NCBI GenBank assembly: GCA_963678675.1
Contig: OY783200.1
Span: 3,422,501-3,486,500 of the forward strand
Direction of reading: 5' to 3'
DNA: 64,000 nucleotides
Source: Xiphydria camelus
Taxonomy: Eukaryota; Arthropoda; Insecta; Hymenoptera; Xiphydriidae
Shown: one piece after another, positions 1 through 10,740 of the stretch
How the letters are laid out: each line of letters starts with the position of its first letter
Numbering within the stretch: the first letter of the stretch is position 1
Program-made: the position numbers and the translations under genes
The notes under the pieces: generated by a model
The model's input: only the letters and a program-made list of their open reading frames with translations
Database searches by the model: none
What the model was told of the DNA's origin: nothing

Positions 1-422
1 AATCAGAGTACCCCAATCACCCCTTGCCGCTCGCATGTGGAATACCTAATGCCCTATGTTAATTCGGTCGCATGTGTGACCACCGTTTCGATCCGGACAG
101 GCGATACGTGGTACTTTTTAACGTTTAATCGCTGCTCGAACATCCCGTTCCCTGATCGTTGCCCCCGCAAGCACGTGCGGTACCTCAAATCATACACGAC
201 GACCCTGTTTCAAAGGCGAAAGGAAAAGAAATGGAGTATAGTGTATGCGAGAGTGGAAGGCTAGTGATTACTGGCAATAATAAAAGTCTATTACGCGAAA
301 CTAAAATGCAGACAGGAATAATTGCACCATTACTAGTATTACAGTAAGTCGCGTTACTACTTCCACCCCTTTTAATGGCGATCTGCAAGATCTACTTTTT
401 CTTTTCAATTCCCTCAATTTAC
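1..422. other. No recognisable feature
   Basis: Mixed-composition sequence. Short open frames on both strands show no family resemblance or splice context, so I see nothing to annotate. Confidence 0.5.
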
Positions 423-760
423 CATTCTTCTGTCTCCTTCTAAACAATAAGAGAAACCTTAAGAGAAGTGCATACAATTCCAAAAAAAAAGAAATATTAG
501 TCACCGTTTAACGTATCGCAGCCAAACGACTAATCAAATAACACGTTATGCCCGTTATTAAAAAAAGAAAGACACAAAACTTATCCACATCATTCTTCTA
601 TCTCCTTCTAAACAATAAGAGAGACCTTACGAAAAATGCATACGATTCCAAAAAAAAAAAGAAATGTTAGTCACTGTTTAGCATATCGCAGCTAAACGAC
701 TAATTAAATAACACGTTATGCCCGTTCATAAAAAAAAAAGGATACAACGCTTATCTAACA
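423..760. repeat. Tandem duplication, period 168 bp, two copies
   Basis: The segment starting CATTCTTCTGTCTCCTTC at 423 recurs at 591. Both copies continue with an A-run, a TTAGTCAC(C/T)GTTTA stretch and ATAACACGTTATGCCCGTT. The copies differ by scattered substitutions and A-run length, so the duplication is not recent. No coding potential is evident. Confidence 0.85.
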
Positions 761-1380
761 TCCGGAAAGTTATCTGCATTTTTTTTTAAACCGAGACCTT
801 CGACTTGGAACTCGGATGGCAAAATTAATACCGTGTGCGACGTATCGAACCGGATCGATCCGGAGGTCCTTAATTATACACTATAGATTTATCGACGCCT
901 CATCGCCGCTCTAACATCGCGTCGATCGTTAGTCACTCCGATGTCGTGTCGAAAAAGAAACGAATAAAAAGAAAGCAACACAACGACTCTCAAATACCGG
1001 GTGACCGGTCGACAGCTCGCAGAAATAATTATCCGCGGATCGCGTCGCTACGTAATAATAACCCGCCAAACCGATTCTTCGGCGGCGACACGTCGAAAGC
1101 GATTCGAAGCTCACCGAGCACCTGCTTCCGGACGTCTATTCGTATCGCGCACACATCATCGCGGTGAGATTGCTCGCGTCCGATCGACCGGACCGAGATC
1201 GACATGCAATCGGAATACCGTGCGAGAGGCGCGGACTTAGAAGCTCTCGAGTGCATTGCTTGCCGGTGCAGCGGCCCGCTCGAGGACTCTCGGGCCGAGT
1301 CTCTCGCTCTCCTGTGCCTTTCTCGAGATAAGAATCGTGAATCGGTAGAGGAAACTCTAAACGCGTGAACGGCGTGTGCG
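761..1380. other. CpG-containing sequence, no feature recognised
   Basis: Several overlapping short frames come from CpG-rich composition. No motif, repeat or splice-bounded exon could be supported. Confidence 0.4.
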
Positions 1381-1436
1381 CGCGTGTGCGTAATTGGATA
1401 TTTTTATTCTGTTTCTTTTTTCCGGTCGCCCCGGGC
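1381..1436. repeat. Local direct repeat, copy 1
   Basis: The string CGTGTGCGTAATTGGA followed by a T-rich tract and CCCCGGGC recurs at 2001-2056, 620 bases away, on either side of the 163 bp tandem duplication. The copies are clearly diverged. Confidence 0.6.
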
Positions 1437-1489
1437 TAGGTACATAATATGTATGTGGTTCGATTAGCCGCTGCGGCAATATCTGCCGG

Positions 1490-1830
1490 CTGCGGAAGCG
1501 ACATCTTCCGGCTACAGCAGCGACATCTTCCAGCCGCAGTAGCAATATCTTCCGGCAGTCATAATTGCAGTCAAAGAAGGAGCACTGCATCCTCTTAATA
1601 TTTTCTTCAGTGAATGAATAATGAATTTAATTTTACATTTTCACTTTCTTAATCAGGTAGTCGAAATTTTCCAGCTGCAACAGTGACATCTTCCAGCTGC
1701 AGTAGCAATATCTTCCGGCAGTCATAATTGCAGTCAAAGAAGGACCACTGCATCCGTTTAATATTTTCTTCGTTGAATCAATATCTAATGAATTTAATTT
1801 TACATTTTCATGTTCTTAACTAAACGTTAT
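1490..1830. repeat. Tandem duplication, period 163 bp, with CTTCC(G/A)GC motifs
   Basis: The string TCCGGCAGTCATAATTGCAG occurs at 1551 and again at 1714. It is followed in both copies by AAGAAGGA(G/C)CACTGCATCC and an AT-rich tail ending in TTTACATTTTCA. Within each copy a shorter motif, ACATCTTCC(G/A)GC, is iterated at about 27-30 bp. It looks like a small satellite that was then duplicated. Confidence 0.8.
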
Positions 1831-2000
1831 GCCCTGAAAAAAACGAGAAAACGAATCTCGCGTCGAGTTTCCAATGTAATGAAAGGAAACGTCGTCAGGA
1901 CGAACCAGTTTAACGAGGCCGACGCCTACGTCGAATTCGATGAAAGGAATCCGATTGTATAAGTGGGTAATTAGCCGAGAATCGGAACGTATCAACAGAG

Positions 2001-2056
2001 CCCGTGTGCGTAATTGGAAATCTTCGACTCTTTTTCTTTTTTACGATCTCCCCGGG
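2001..2056. repeat. Local direct repeat, copy 2
   Basis: This is the partner of 1381-1436, sharing GTGTGCGTAATTGGA, a T-rich tract and CCCCGGGC. Confidence 0.6.
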
Positions 2057-3435
2057 CGAGATGTTCGCCTACATGTAGGCTATAGCCTTCTAAGATTGCG
2101 TGCGAGCGCCGGTCACGTTTCCTCATAGAGAAATTACGATAATTAACGATAATTATTTCGTTAATCAATTTTCTTTTTTTCACCGTTTCCACTTTTTTAT
2201 ATCAGCGATACCGACGTATTTCCTCGTACGTTTCTCGATCGACGTTCGAAGCCCGACCGAAATTGAAAGCTGCCGCACGGGATACGATGCGTCGGTTGCA
2301 ATTGGAAACATTTACTTACGCGTTGCGTGTCCCGCGGTCACCCGAGTGCGAAGGCAATATACAATGTTAGAGGACTCGGCCGAGCGTGGATCCAAGGAGA
2401 ACACATTTTCTATCTCCTCCGGCCGTGCTTTTCACGGCGCGTCTTATTAATACTGTCTGTCCGATTCCCCAGAGCAAAGCGTAGGGCGGTGGCATCTGAA
2501 GGCCCGACGTGCGACAAATGAAAGCCACCGCCGTCGAGCTGAGTACCCCCGATGCCAACGGCAATAATACGCCCATTATTATTATCAGCAGGGGGAAGAA
2601 TCTTTGAGAAAAGAAATTACAAGATGCGTGAGGGAACAGAGAGCCTGAGTACCAGAAGCTGAACGATCGATAACGTTGAAATTTTCCGTACCTACCGAAC
2701 GGTACAAGTACTTGTGTTTCCGCAGGGTTACAAAACATATTGGAGAGTGGTGCGACTTAATTCTCAGTGGCGTCACGGAGTTATCAAATAACTTAACGCG
2801 CTTCGCGTCTGGGGCTTCATCCACACGGGCGGGTTGAACGAGGATATAGAAGATGACAGTTTAAAGGGTAAGTTTTGTAGATTCAAAGTACAACCTGATA
2901 GGTTTCAATTCCCATTGCACAATGGGCGAAACCATGAAAGTACTGAATAAAATTAAATGTGCACTAGTCATGGTTTTTCTCGTAAATTTTTCCAATCTGT
3001 TCGTCATTTGTGAAATACTTAAAAGTCGTTGTCAACGATTTTAATGGAGGAAATTAGAATTCATGATCAGTAAAAAATTCCACTTAAGACCTTGTAGTTC
3101 CAATTCTCCGAATTTTTTGCATCTTGTACTCCGTATATATGCGTACATAAATATAACATACGCAAACACGATACTTTTATTGGATATACGCGATAAGTAC
3201 CTCGTTGACGGTGACGAGGCAGAATAAAATTAAGAGAAAATCTTAATCATCTCGAATTGTTCGCTTCCTTGAATTCTGTAGCGATTACTTCATCTATCTT
3301 TTGCCACGTCGATATTGGCGGTAGAAATAAGATCGTACAGTATTTGCATTCCCGACAGGAACGATGCGATTTCGCTAACGATTTGCGTCAATTAGTCTCT
3401 GGATATGACAATTCGTAAAATCTAGTTTCTCGTGA
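2057..3435. other. No confident feature; one exon-like segment at 2731-2867
   Basis: An acceptor-like tract (CTTGTGTTTCCGCAG, ending at 2725) and a donor-like GGTAAGTTTTG (near 2868) bracket about 140 bases on the + strand. All three frames of that segment contain stops, so if it is transcribed it is untranslated. The rest shows no repeat or motif. Confidence 0.25.
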
Positions 3436-3439
3436 TTAA

Positions 3440-3679
3440 CACTAGAACTACCGAATGGTCGCGCTTTATAAGACGGTCGTTTTGGCGGGTGATTATCTCG
3501 TTATCCGTGGACTTTTCGTCCATACTGCTATAGAACTTTTTTGTAGACCGAAATATGCTCGACAAAAAAGTATTCTACCAATTTTGACAAAAACCTCACG
3601 GGTTACGAAATAATTGAGGTTGAATGGAACTCTGAATAAGACACCGATCAAATTGACCGGTTGCGGTAGTTCTAGTGTG
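3440..3679. mobile_element. piggyBac-type MITE, 240 bp, with TTAA target duplication
   Basis: The ends are inverted: CACTAGAACTACCG on the left and CGGTAGTTCTAGTG near the right. TTAA lies directly outside on the left (3436-3439) and at 3680-3683 on the right. TTAA target duplication together with a short C-rich TIR is the signature of the piggyBac superfamily. There is no room for a transposase, so it is non-autonomous. The right end carries two extra bases between the TIR and TTAA. Confidence 0.75.
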
Positions 3680-3835
3680 TTAAACGTACAATAGCTGCCA
3701 TTCGACACTTTACAATGTCCGTAAGTATTATTACACTGCCAACGGCGTAATTGTACAAAGAAGAGAAATAAAGATATCGTCTGCAAGAGTTTCCTAAAAT
3801 TATAATTGTGGCGAAAAGGATGTGGTCGCCATCTA

Positions 3836-4027
3836 ATCGGCGGAGCGTTTCGTTCCGGAGTCGGCCTGTGGACTCGTCAGTAAGGCTAGGCCGACTCCTG
3901 CCTAGACGCTCTGTAGTCCTCGATGAGAGACGGGCAGTTGCGGTCTTATATAGAAACTTGCCCGTTGTTGGACCACTAACGAGAAGCCGAAAGCCGTGGA
4001 GTCGAAGGTCGGCGCCACCTGGCAGCA
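3836..4027 (+). repeat. Dispersed GC-rich hairpin repeat, copy A
   Basis: The segment contains a hairpin (GGAGTCGGCCTGTG ... CTAGGCCGACTCC) and ends in GTCGGCGCCACCTGGCAG. An inverted, diverged copy lies at 44521-44666 with the same landmarks in the same relative order. The size and internal structure suggest a SINE-like or foldback element, but I do not recognise the family. GCGCCACCT at 4012-4020 is an exact CTCF-like core on the minus strand. Confidence 0.7.
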
Positions 4028-4880
4028 GGGCGCCGTAGCGCGACGGGTCGCCACATATTATTCACTGATAAATGATTACAGTCACGTTTAACTGATGGAA
4101 AAAAATGTCTCTGTAATAAATTTTACACCCCTATTGTCAGGAAGGAGAAAGCTACAGGATTGCTTGCATTATCGATTACGCAAAGCTTCACCTGTATTTA
4201 GGCGTTGAAGAAATTTAGTAAGCTTCTCGGAATTGGTATTTTGTCATATGAGAGGTATACATTCATAACTTTACACACACGGTCTAATCTCGGATGATCC
4301 GCCGCCTTTCCTGTAAATAAATGCTCGTAACGCTGAAAATATATTCAATTAAATATATATATTTATTGTAATTTAATATACTGCTATTGTCACTGTTATT
4401 ATTATTTTTATACATATACGCATCAAAAATCCAACTCTTTTTATTACAAGAATTCGTCGAACCCCTACTTTTTTGCGCACCTCCCGCGAAACCTTCCCGT
4501 TACAAACGAAGACATCAAAAATCCCTTAAGACACCCCAATCCGTCCGAACCCTCATTTTTTGCCCTGTACACGCCCGAATCCCCAAAAGTCCTCTTTTCG
4601 TGCAGCTTCCCCGTGGAAGCCAGCAGTACGCTCCCCCGAAAACACACGAAAGCAGCCGATTAAGCAGTTCGACTGTATATAATATATATAACAAACGCGG
4701 CTAGGTATACCTATAATACATGCTTTCCCTGAAAACGCCTAATTCCTACCCTTTTATTCTAATGTCCCGTTGGCACGAATCCCCATTATAAAAATCAACA
4801 TCTACATACATATCCACACACCTCTGCCGCTCTAGTAAGCCGTGCTAACATTAGAAAAAAAAAAAAATACAAAAAAGAGG
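4028..4880. other. AT-rich sequence, no feature recognised
   Basis: AT-rich DNA with a short TA-dinucleotide tract near 4355-4370 and 4676-4692. No gene or repeat partner was found. Confidence 0.4.
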
Positions 4881-5460
4881 GATTTCGCCGCCGCGGGCTG
4901 TGACTAATTCGGAAGCGATTAAGACGTTTTGGGAGGTCAGGAGGACCCGCCGTGCGGACGGCGGCGCCCTCAACAGATGTACCGTATCTCCGCCGCGCGC
5001 GCGGTTCTGTGCCGTATAGTAGAAGCGCGCCGGATCGGGGCGAAAGCGCATTCGCGCGACAAAGGCGCGCGCAAGATCCGAATCTTTTTTTTTATCGTCG
5101 CTGATCGGTTGTCGGCGCGGTGGGTCCCGCGCGTGCGGTTTAAGGTCTTCAGAGCGTGAGGAAGGTGGAGGAGGAGGAGGAGGAGGAAGGAGACGGCACG
5201 CGCCGAACCGGACGACTCTTAATCTTATCGCGGAGAGCCTCCTTCTCTCTCTCCGTCGCTCGGTGGTCCTCGCTCCTTCCCAATTAAGGAAGCGCGGCCC
5301 TTTTCGCTCTGGCTCTCGGCGCGCGCGCGAAACCAGAGCGGGAGAGGCGAGACGCGCGTGCATACATAACAGTGATCGGGGAGCGCGCGTCTCTTTCTCT
5401 CACCGGGTGACGCGAGTGCTCTCGAAAGGAAGGCGCTCCGTATAAAGCGGTCAAGAGTTA
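4881..5460. other. CpG-rich block with a GGA microsatellite
   Basis: The block is dense in CpG and carries a (GGA)n-like tract at about 5162-5192. A long minus-strand open frame here is low complexity (polyproline from the GGA tract) and shows no domain. The block may be a promoter or enhancer, but no start site can be placed. Confidence 0.35.
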
Positions 5461-5778
5461 CTCAATGGAGAGATAAAGGATGGGAGTCACGGGCTTAGTG
5501 AGGCGTTATTCGATAGGGTTTGCTTTCTTTTTTAAGAGCGATGATGTGCTCGCTCTCTTTTCGTTTTCAATTACGTAACCTGCGGTTCTGGCGCGGTCTA
5601 TCCTCTCGAGTCGGATTACATTTTGGAATTTGCACGGTCGGGAGATGTCCTGGAGGATGAAGAATTACTGGAGGATTCTGTGGGTAGCGCGACAGTTATC
5701 GGAAAATAAATAATTTTCAGCAATTAGATCGATATTTCGATGAGAACAATATGTGAGACATTTCCAAAGTTACATTTA

Positions 5779-6690
5779 TGCAACAAATGTGTAACGAGCG
5801 CTGTTATGTAACTGTCACATAACTGAAAGCTCCCAGAACAGCGTCAATGTCTCTTCCCCTCCGAGCGACGAACGCGCCGATGCTTCAAGCTGTACTGCAA
5901 CTCCCCCTTCGAGAAAATATGAAAACCCTCTCAAGTCACAATGGGGTCATCTCACCCATCACAATTTTATACAAATAATAATTGCATTCGGAAACTGAAA
6001 CGTAATGAGATTCTGTCTCATAAAAAAAAACCGATTTTGTTGATTGTTGCAAGTACCTATAGGAGAGCATAAAATATGAAAATCTTCAATTAAATTTCGC
6101 GCCGGATGTGACGTGATCTATCCCAACGTCGAACGCACCGCGCGCATGCGTTTTCGGCAATCGTCGAATGGTATTCGGCGTTTGTTTACATTCGTAACCA
6201 ATCACGGCTTTCGTCGCTTTCTAACCAATCAAGGGGGCGGGATATAAGACGTCATATAAAGGCGCACTTTTTAACTTTCTTGTTAATTTCCACTTTTTGC
6301 GCGTATTGGGAGGAATAAATTTGAAGAACGAAAAAATAGGGGTACTTTAATTTTTCCTGAACTTTCATAATCCGAGAAAAACAAATTAACGGGATGACCC
6401 TATTACGTAACAAACGTGTAACAAGCATTGTTACACGACTACTGCGCCGTTGAAAGCTGCGAAAAAGATTATGTTAATTTCTCTCCCCCAGCGAACAACA
6501 GACGCGCCAAGATGTCTCAAGACGAATTCGCGCTGTGCTACGACTCCCTTCGAGGGAATGTGAAAAAACCCCGAGTCACAATTACGTAACAAACGCGTAA
6601 CGGGCGCCGTTGCGTAACCGCAGCAACGCAACTGAAAGCTCCGAGAAAGACGTCAGTTTCTCTTCCCCCGCGAACGGCAGACGCGCCAAT
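5779..6690. repeat. Three diverged ~180 bp direct repeats, the first followed by an insertion
   Basis: Three units begin with (G)TAACAAA(C/T)GTGTAAC-like sequence, pass through a TGAAAGCTCC-like stretch and CTCTTCCCC, and end in GAGTCACAA. They lie at 5779-5942, 6407-6585 and 6586-6690 (the last partial). The junction GTCACAATTACGTAAC is intact between units two and three but is split by a 459 bp insertion between units one and two. Confidence 0.75.
5943..6401. mobile_element. 0.46 kb inserted TIR element carrying a promoter-like module
   Basis: Comparison with the uninterrupted junction near 6580 shows that 5943-6401 was inserted into GTCACAATTACGTAAC. The ends are inverted (GGGGTCATC left, GATGACCCT right) and AT is found on both sides. 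Inside are two CCAATCA boxes, a GGGGGCGGG box and two TATA-like strings (GGGATATAAG and CATATAAAGG) in that order at about 6195-6270. No transposase is present. I cannot name the superfamily. Confidence 0.7.
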
Positions 6691-7210
6691 TCGTCAGCGC
6701 CGCGGGCGACGCACGACGAGAGGAACAGCGCAGCGTCGACGGCGGTGGTCAATCAAACGAGGGAGGTACGAAAACCGGGGAAAAAGGACCCATCTTCATG
6801 GGTTGCCGGACAGATCCGCGCGCCGATAAGCGGGGCTCGTTTATCGAGCGGGCGGAAAGAAATAGGTTGCCCGCGCAGCTTTTCCATCGGCCAACGGAAA
6901 ACCTCGTGCACCTGCGAGAGGCGCGGAGCGGAGGACCTCTCCTCGGCTCCCGCCCGTGTCCCGGCGCCGCACCTGCGCGCGTCCTCGCAAATAGTTTCGC
7001 TTTACGGCGACTAACGCGCCGCGAACGACGCGAGCCTTGCGCGGGCCCTAAAAACGCTCGTTCGCGTCGGCTGCGATTAACTGCTTTGGCCTTTAATTGC
7101 AATTTAACCTGGCGTGGAACGTTGGGCCCGAGAGTCGTCGCTGATATTCGCCGCTGTTTTTTCTGGAATAGAAATGTACGACCGGCCCTTAGGAGATTAA
7201 TTAATAACTG
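6691..7210. other. CpG-rich block, no gene recognised
   Basis: Long overlapping open frames on both strands are a by-product of high GC. Their translations are Arg/Pro/Ala-rich without motifs. Confidence 0.35.
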
Positions 7211-7900
7211 AATTAATCGACCCTCACAACCGCGTCTCGTTCTGCCATGTAGCTAATATTACTTATCTTACGCAAATTTCCACACCTGCGATTTTTCAGC
7301 TGATTCCTGATCGAAAATCGGTGAGGGACCAACTGAAAGTGAAGCCACTTTTCATCGGAAGAGGCCGTAAAAACTTTCTCAGATCTCGATCTTAATCGCA
7401 TGCCGAATTAACAGGAGATAATGTATTTTGAAAAAAAGGTTTTTTTATAAAAATTACTCGCTTTAGAGGTGGGAAGAAAACTGCACGTTTTATTTTTTAT
7501 TTATTAGGCGTTTCCTGAGCCATTTTAAGGTCGACTTTTCTTTTAAATGAAAGAAAATAAAATTTAAAAGGAAGCAAAAATGAGGAAACTTTTTAGACAA
7601 AGTTTTAGTACAATAGATTTGTTCAAATCCATCTCAAGGTGAACTTTTGTTTTAAAAGGAGGAACAAAACAATTGTTTAAAAAATATAAAATAAGTAAAC
7701 CTTTCGAACAAAAGTTATTTGCGAATTATTATATATACGAATTAAGAATTTATTGAAGAAGAAAGGAAAAAATTGACTTTTTAAAATGACCTTGAAAACA
7801 TCTATTAAATGAAAAATGAAACACATAGCAGTTCTCTTTCCCCCTCAAAAGCAAATAACTTTTACCATAATCATTTTTTTTCTAAAATATCTTACTTTAC
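7211..7900. other. AT-rich sequence, no feature recognised
   Basis: Mainly A/T with runs of TTTAAAA-like strings. Nothing to annotate. Confidence 0.4.
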
Positions 7901-8374
7901 AGATATTCTCACGCGCGCGTCTCAATTAAATTTCTCGCCCCGTACACGTAGATCTTATCCGGCCTATACGAAAGAGAACCGACGTAAAACGTGTCCGTTT
8001 AAATCGCGGTACTATTTGCCGAAGATGTGATTATCGAGTCCGGCCACCGCCGTAATTTGGCCCGTATTACGCGTACGCGCACGTCGACAACGTGTCGCGA
8101 TTATGTCGAAGACCCCGTAGGAGCCCGACGCACCTCGCCGCGAGGGAGAGGCGGGCATCGCGTACGCGATCCGATGGTCAATTATCGGGGACATGCCGTG
8201 TACCTTGTTCCCTTGTATACGCCGCGTCGACATTGCCGCGTTGCACGTAGCTCGGGGTTAAGTAAGACGCGAGCTTTTGACCGGCGGTACTGCGATGCTC
8301 ATGTGGCAGAGGGATTGAGAAGGCAGAGAAAAAGAATTAGTTGGATTTACTACAAATTATAATACTTGCGGGGT
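7901..8374. other. CpG-rich block, no gene recognised
   Basis: High CpG density without a recognisable exon, TATA or initiator arrangement. Confidence 0.35.
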
Positions 8375-8594
8375 CGCGAGTAATTATTTATTTACTTCAA
8401 TTTCATCTTTTTCGTGTTATTATAATTGGATATTTCTTCCTTGCTATCACATACATATAATATTTCACGTGATTGTAAGGAAGAGATGTCGTATTGGTGT
8501 ATTAAAAAATGTCGATGATATAAATAAATAATTACTTATATGGCCCTGCAAGTCATTTTCAGTAGATTCAACTACCTAATTCTTTCTCTCTGTG
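8375..8594. mobile_element. CACTGAGAAAA-type MITE, copy related to 51655-51886
   Basis: The segment shares TTCACGTGAT(C/T)GTAAGGAAG, a preceding TTTCTTCCTTGC/TCGC tract and the terminal CAACT...ATTCTT...CTCTGTG with the copy in Poxn intron 1. The right end (CTCTCTGTG followed by TA) fits the TA-flanked family. The left end is eroded. Confidence 0.6.
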
Positions 8595-8779
8595 TATACT
8601 GTACTAGTTCTCTTTCTTATAGAAACGTGTTAAAGAAAGAATTTGAAAGTCCCGTGGACTTACGCCACAATGATAATATAACCAATATTGTGATAAAGCC
8701 AAGTTTCCAATATCAAGAATTTCTCTTACATCCGGATAGTTGAGACGATCTTATTCTTTTGAAAAAATATCATAGATTC

Positions 8780-9655
8780 TCATAAGCAACTTGTAAAAAT
8801 CCCATAGAATCCCTATAGAAATGTGATGTGCTGGTGACACAGCAATTCGGTCTTAACGTAAAATAAAAATATTTATATTTTTAAATCTAATTTATACTCT
8901 CCGTATGCATATTCAGTAAAAAATGAAAAAGAAACAGTTCGAAAAAATAATTCGCAGAATTATAAGTGCGTTTCTCTCTTCAAGATTGTGACGTCACCGA
9001 AAAACCAGAGAGATTAACTTACGCTAAGCAAGAAGTACGAGGGAAATAGTCTTTCTAAACGATGACGTAGTTGAATTTTAAAATATGTATCACACAAAAA
9101 GCCAAAAAATATAAGGTACATAATTTTGTCCAAATTGTTCGAATCTGTAATAAAAAAAAATTAATGTTAAAACCGAATTCCGGATATCCACTAATAACAA
9201 TCTGAGAGCGATGAATAGGAATGTATTGGATTCTATGCGTATCCATACAAACAAATAAAATCTTGTACCGTTCTATTAGTCATGACAAATACACTGTAAA
9301 CAATTTTGCGGTGTGGACCTATGTACATAAATAGACCACTTTTTATGTTAAATAACTATGGCATAAGACTGAAGGCTCACACCGGTGTGAAATGGTGTTA
9401 AGAATTAACGCCACTTTTTTACCGTGTAGAACGGCGTGTACAGGTCCTTATTATCTATGGAAATTTACTTGTTTTTGCGGATACATGTAAAATTCGGTAA
9501 ATTCCTATTTATCGTTTCACAGATACACACATGTAGAATCCAATGAATTCGTATTCATCCTTCTTAAACATTTCTAATGGATATCTGGAATTGCCGTGTG
9601 AAAAGCTCATCAGATTCCCATAGAAATCGTCTACGGGAACCTATATAGAATCTTT
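8780..9655. mobile_element. Palindromic element interrupted by a CGGTCTTA element
   Basis: The left arm (CCCATAGAATCCCTATAGAAAT ... GACACAGCAATTC) and an inverted right arm (GAATTGCC(G)TGTGAAAAG ... CCCATAGAAATCG near 9590-9640) form a foldback of about 0.5 kb once the inserted 328 bp at 8848-9175 is removed. GATTCTATGCG and GTAGAATCCAATG form the inner part of the stem. Confidence 0.6.
8848..9175 (+). mobile_element. CGGTCTTA TIR element, copy A (328 bp, AATT target duplication)
   Basis: The ends are CGGTCTTAACGT on the left and TTAAAACCG on the right, flanked by AATT on both sides (8844-8847 and 9176-9179). The interior has an inverted core, AAGTGCGTTTCTCTC ... GAGAGATTAACTTA, around a TGACGTCA site. 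Related copies lie at 20794-21152 (minus), 31050-31391 and 32340-32678, with a partial copy at 59373-59480. No transposase is encoded. Confidence 0.8.
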
Positions 9656-10740
9656 GCAATAGAGTAGAGCGCGAGCACGCCTCTAAGATCCGAAACACAC
9701 CATGAGAAAGTATCTTTTCACAAATCGCTAAATCCTACAAGGACGTCATTACGACGCCCCGGAGAAATTATGACATCTCAAGGACGTCAAGTAAACATCG
9801 CGCTTCCCGCAGTGGCTACTCTCACGAAGAATCCCGCTCTACTGAGCGCGCGCGCGCGCGCGCGCTCTATTGGCCAATCTCTAAATTGGACCGCTGTCAA
9901 ATCGCGTCGCGGGGGGGCCACCTTGACGCGAAGCGCGCCCCAGTTGTCCGAGTTTCCCGCCGCGCCGATCCCCCCTCCTTTTTCGGTCTACTCGCATGGC
10001 GCAACACCCACGATACAACGCGGCCACAGCGGCGGCGCAATACGCTAATAAGACGGGCGCGCTTTACGTTAGACTGCGTTTTATAGTTGTAACCCGCGCC
10101 GCGCGTTTCCAGGAGCGAACGAGTTCCCGTGATAAATGATCGCCCGACGTAACGCTAATTTCCGGTGGCTTTCAAAACCTTTCACCGCGCATAAATACCG
10201 GGGACGCGCGGCGAGCTCGTCTCGTTCGCTGCGAAACACGGCGCACAGCGCGTGACACGCGCGCACGCGTATGCCTGCGTACGTGTAATATCACGCGCAA
10301 CCGTCCCGCTAATGACATCTGCCGGTCAACATTTCGGGAAGTCACGGGCGATTTTCGAGCTCGGGGACTCGTAAAAGGGCAATAAAGTATCGCCCGCAAC
10401 AGTCGCCGGCGCCGTGTAAATGTTGCATTTATTTGCGCAGATGCGCCGGGAGACGAGTTGGGTGATAAAAAGCGAATAAGAAATCTCCAGCGTACAGCGA
10501 GTTGGTTTCGGCTTGAATCGGAAAACGAGATATTCCGGTTGTGGTCCTAATTTTACGGATTAGGAGGCGCCACCTGAGCTGCGCAACTGGACTCCTTCGG
10601 TGTGAAAAGTGGGGGATAGAATGTAATGTGAGAAGCTGCCGAGAGAGGGACACGCCTCTCGCGCTAGACAGCGGATCTACCGTCGGTTTTATAGTCTTTC
10701 GTTTATCAGGGGGTGAAATAAATCCTGTATATAGGGGGAG
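9656..10740. other. CpG-rich region with an alternating CG tract
   Basis: Alternating CG from 9845 to about 9865 could adopt Z-form DNA. The region 9770-10400 is CpG-dense. GCGCCACCT at 10567-10575 is an exact CTCF-like core. No exon was recognised. Confidence 0.35.

Noticed and set aside
4851..5363. 170-codon minus-strand open frame
   Set aside because: It is the longest type of frame in CpG-rich DNA, with polyproline from the GGA tract and a poly-Phe end from an A-run. There is no domain and no splice support.
5941..5947. CACAATG at the left end of the 5.9 kb insertion as a Transib-type terminus
   Set aside because: The CACAA belongs to the host repeat (present at the uninterrupted junction near 6580), and the right end lacks the matching inverse.
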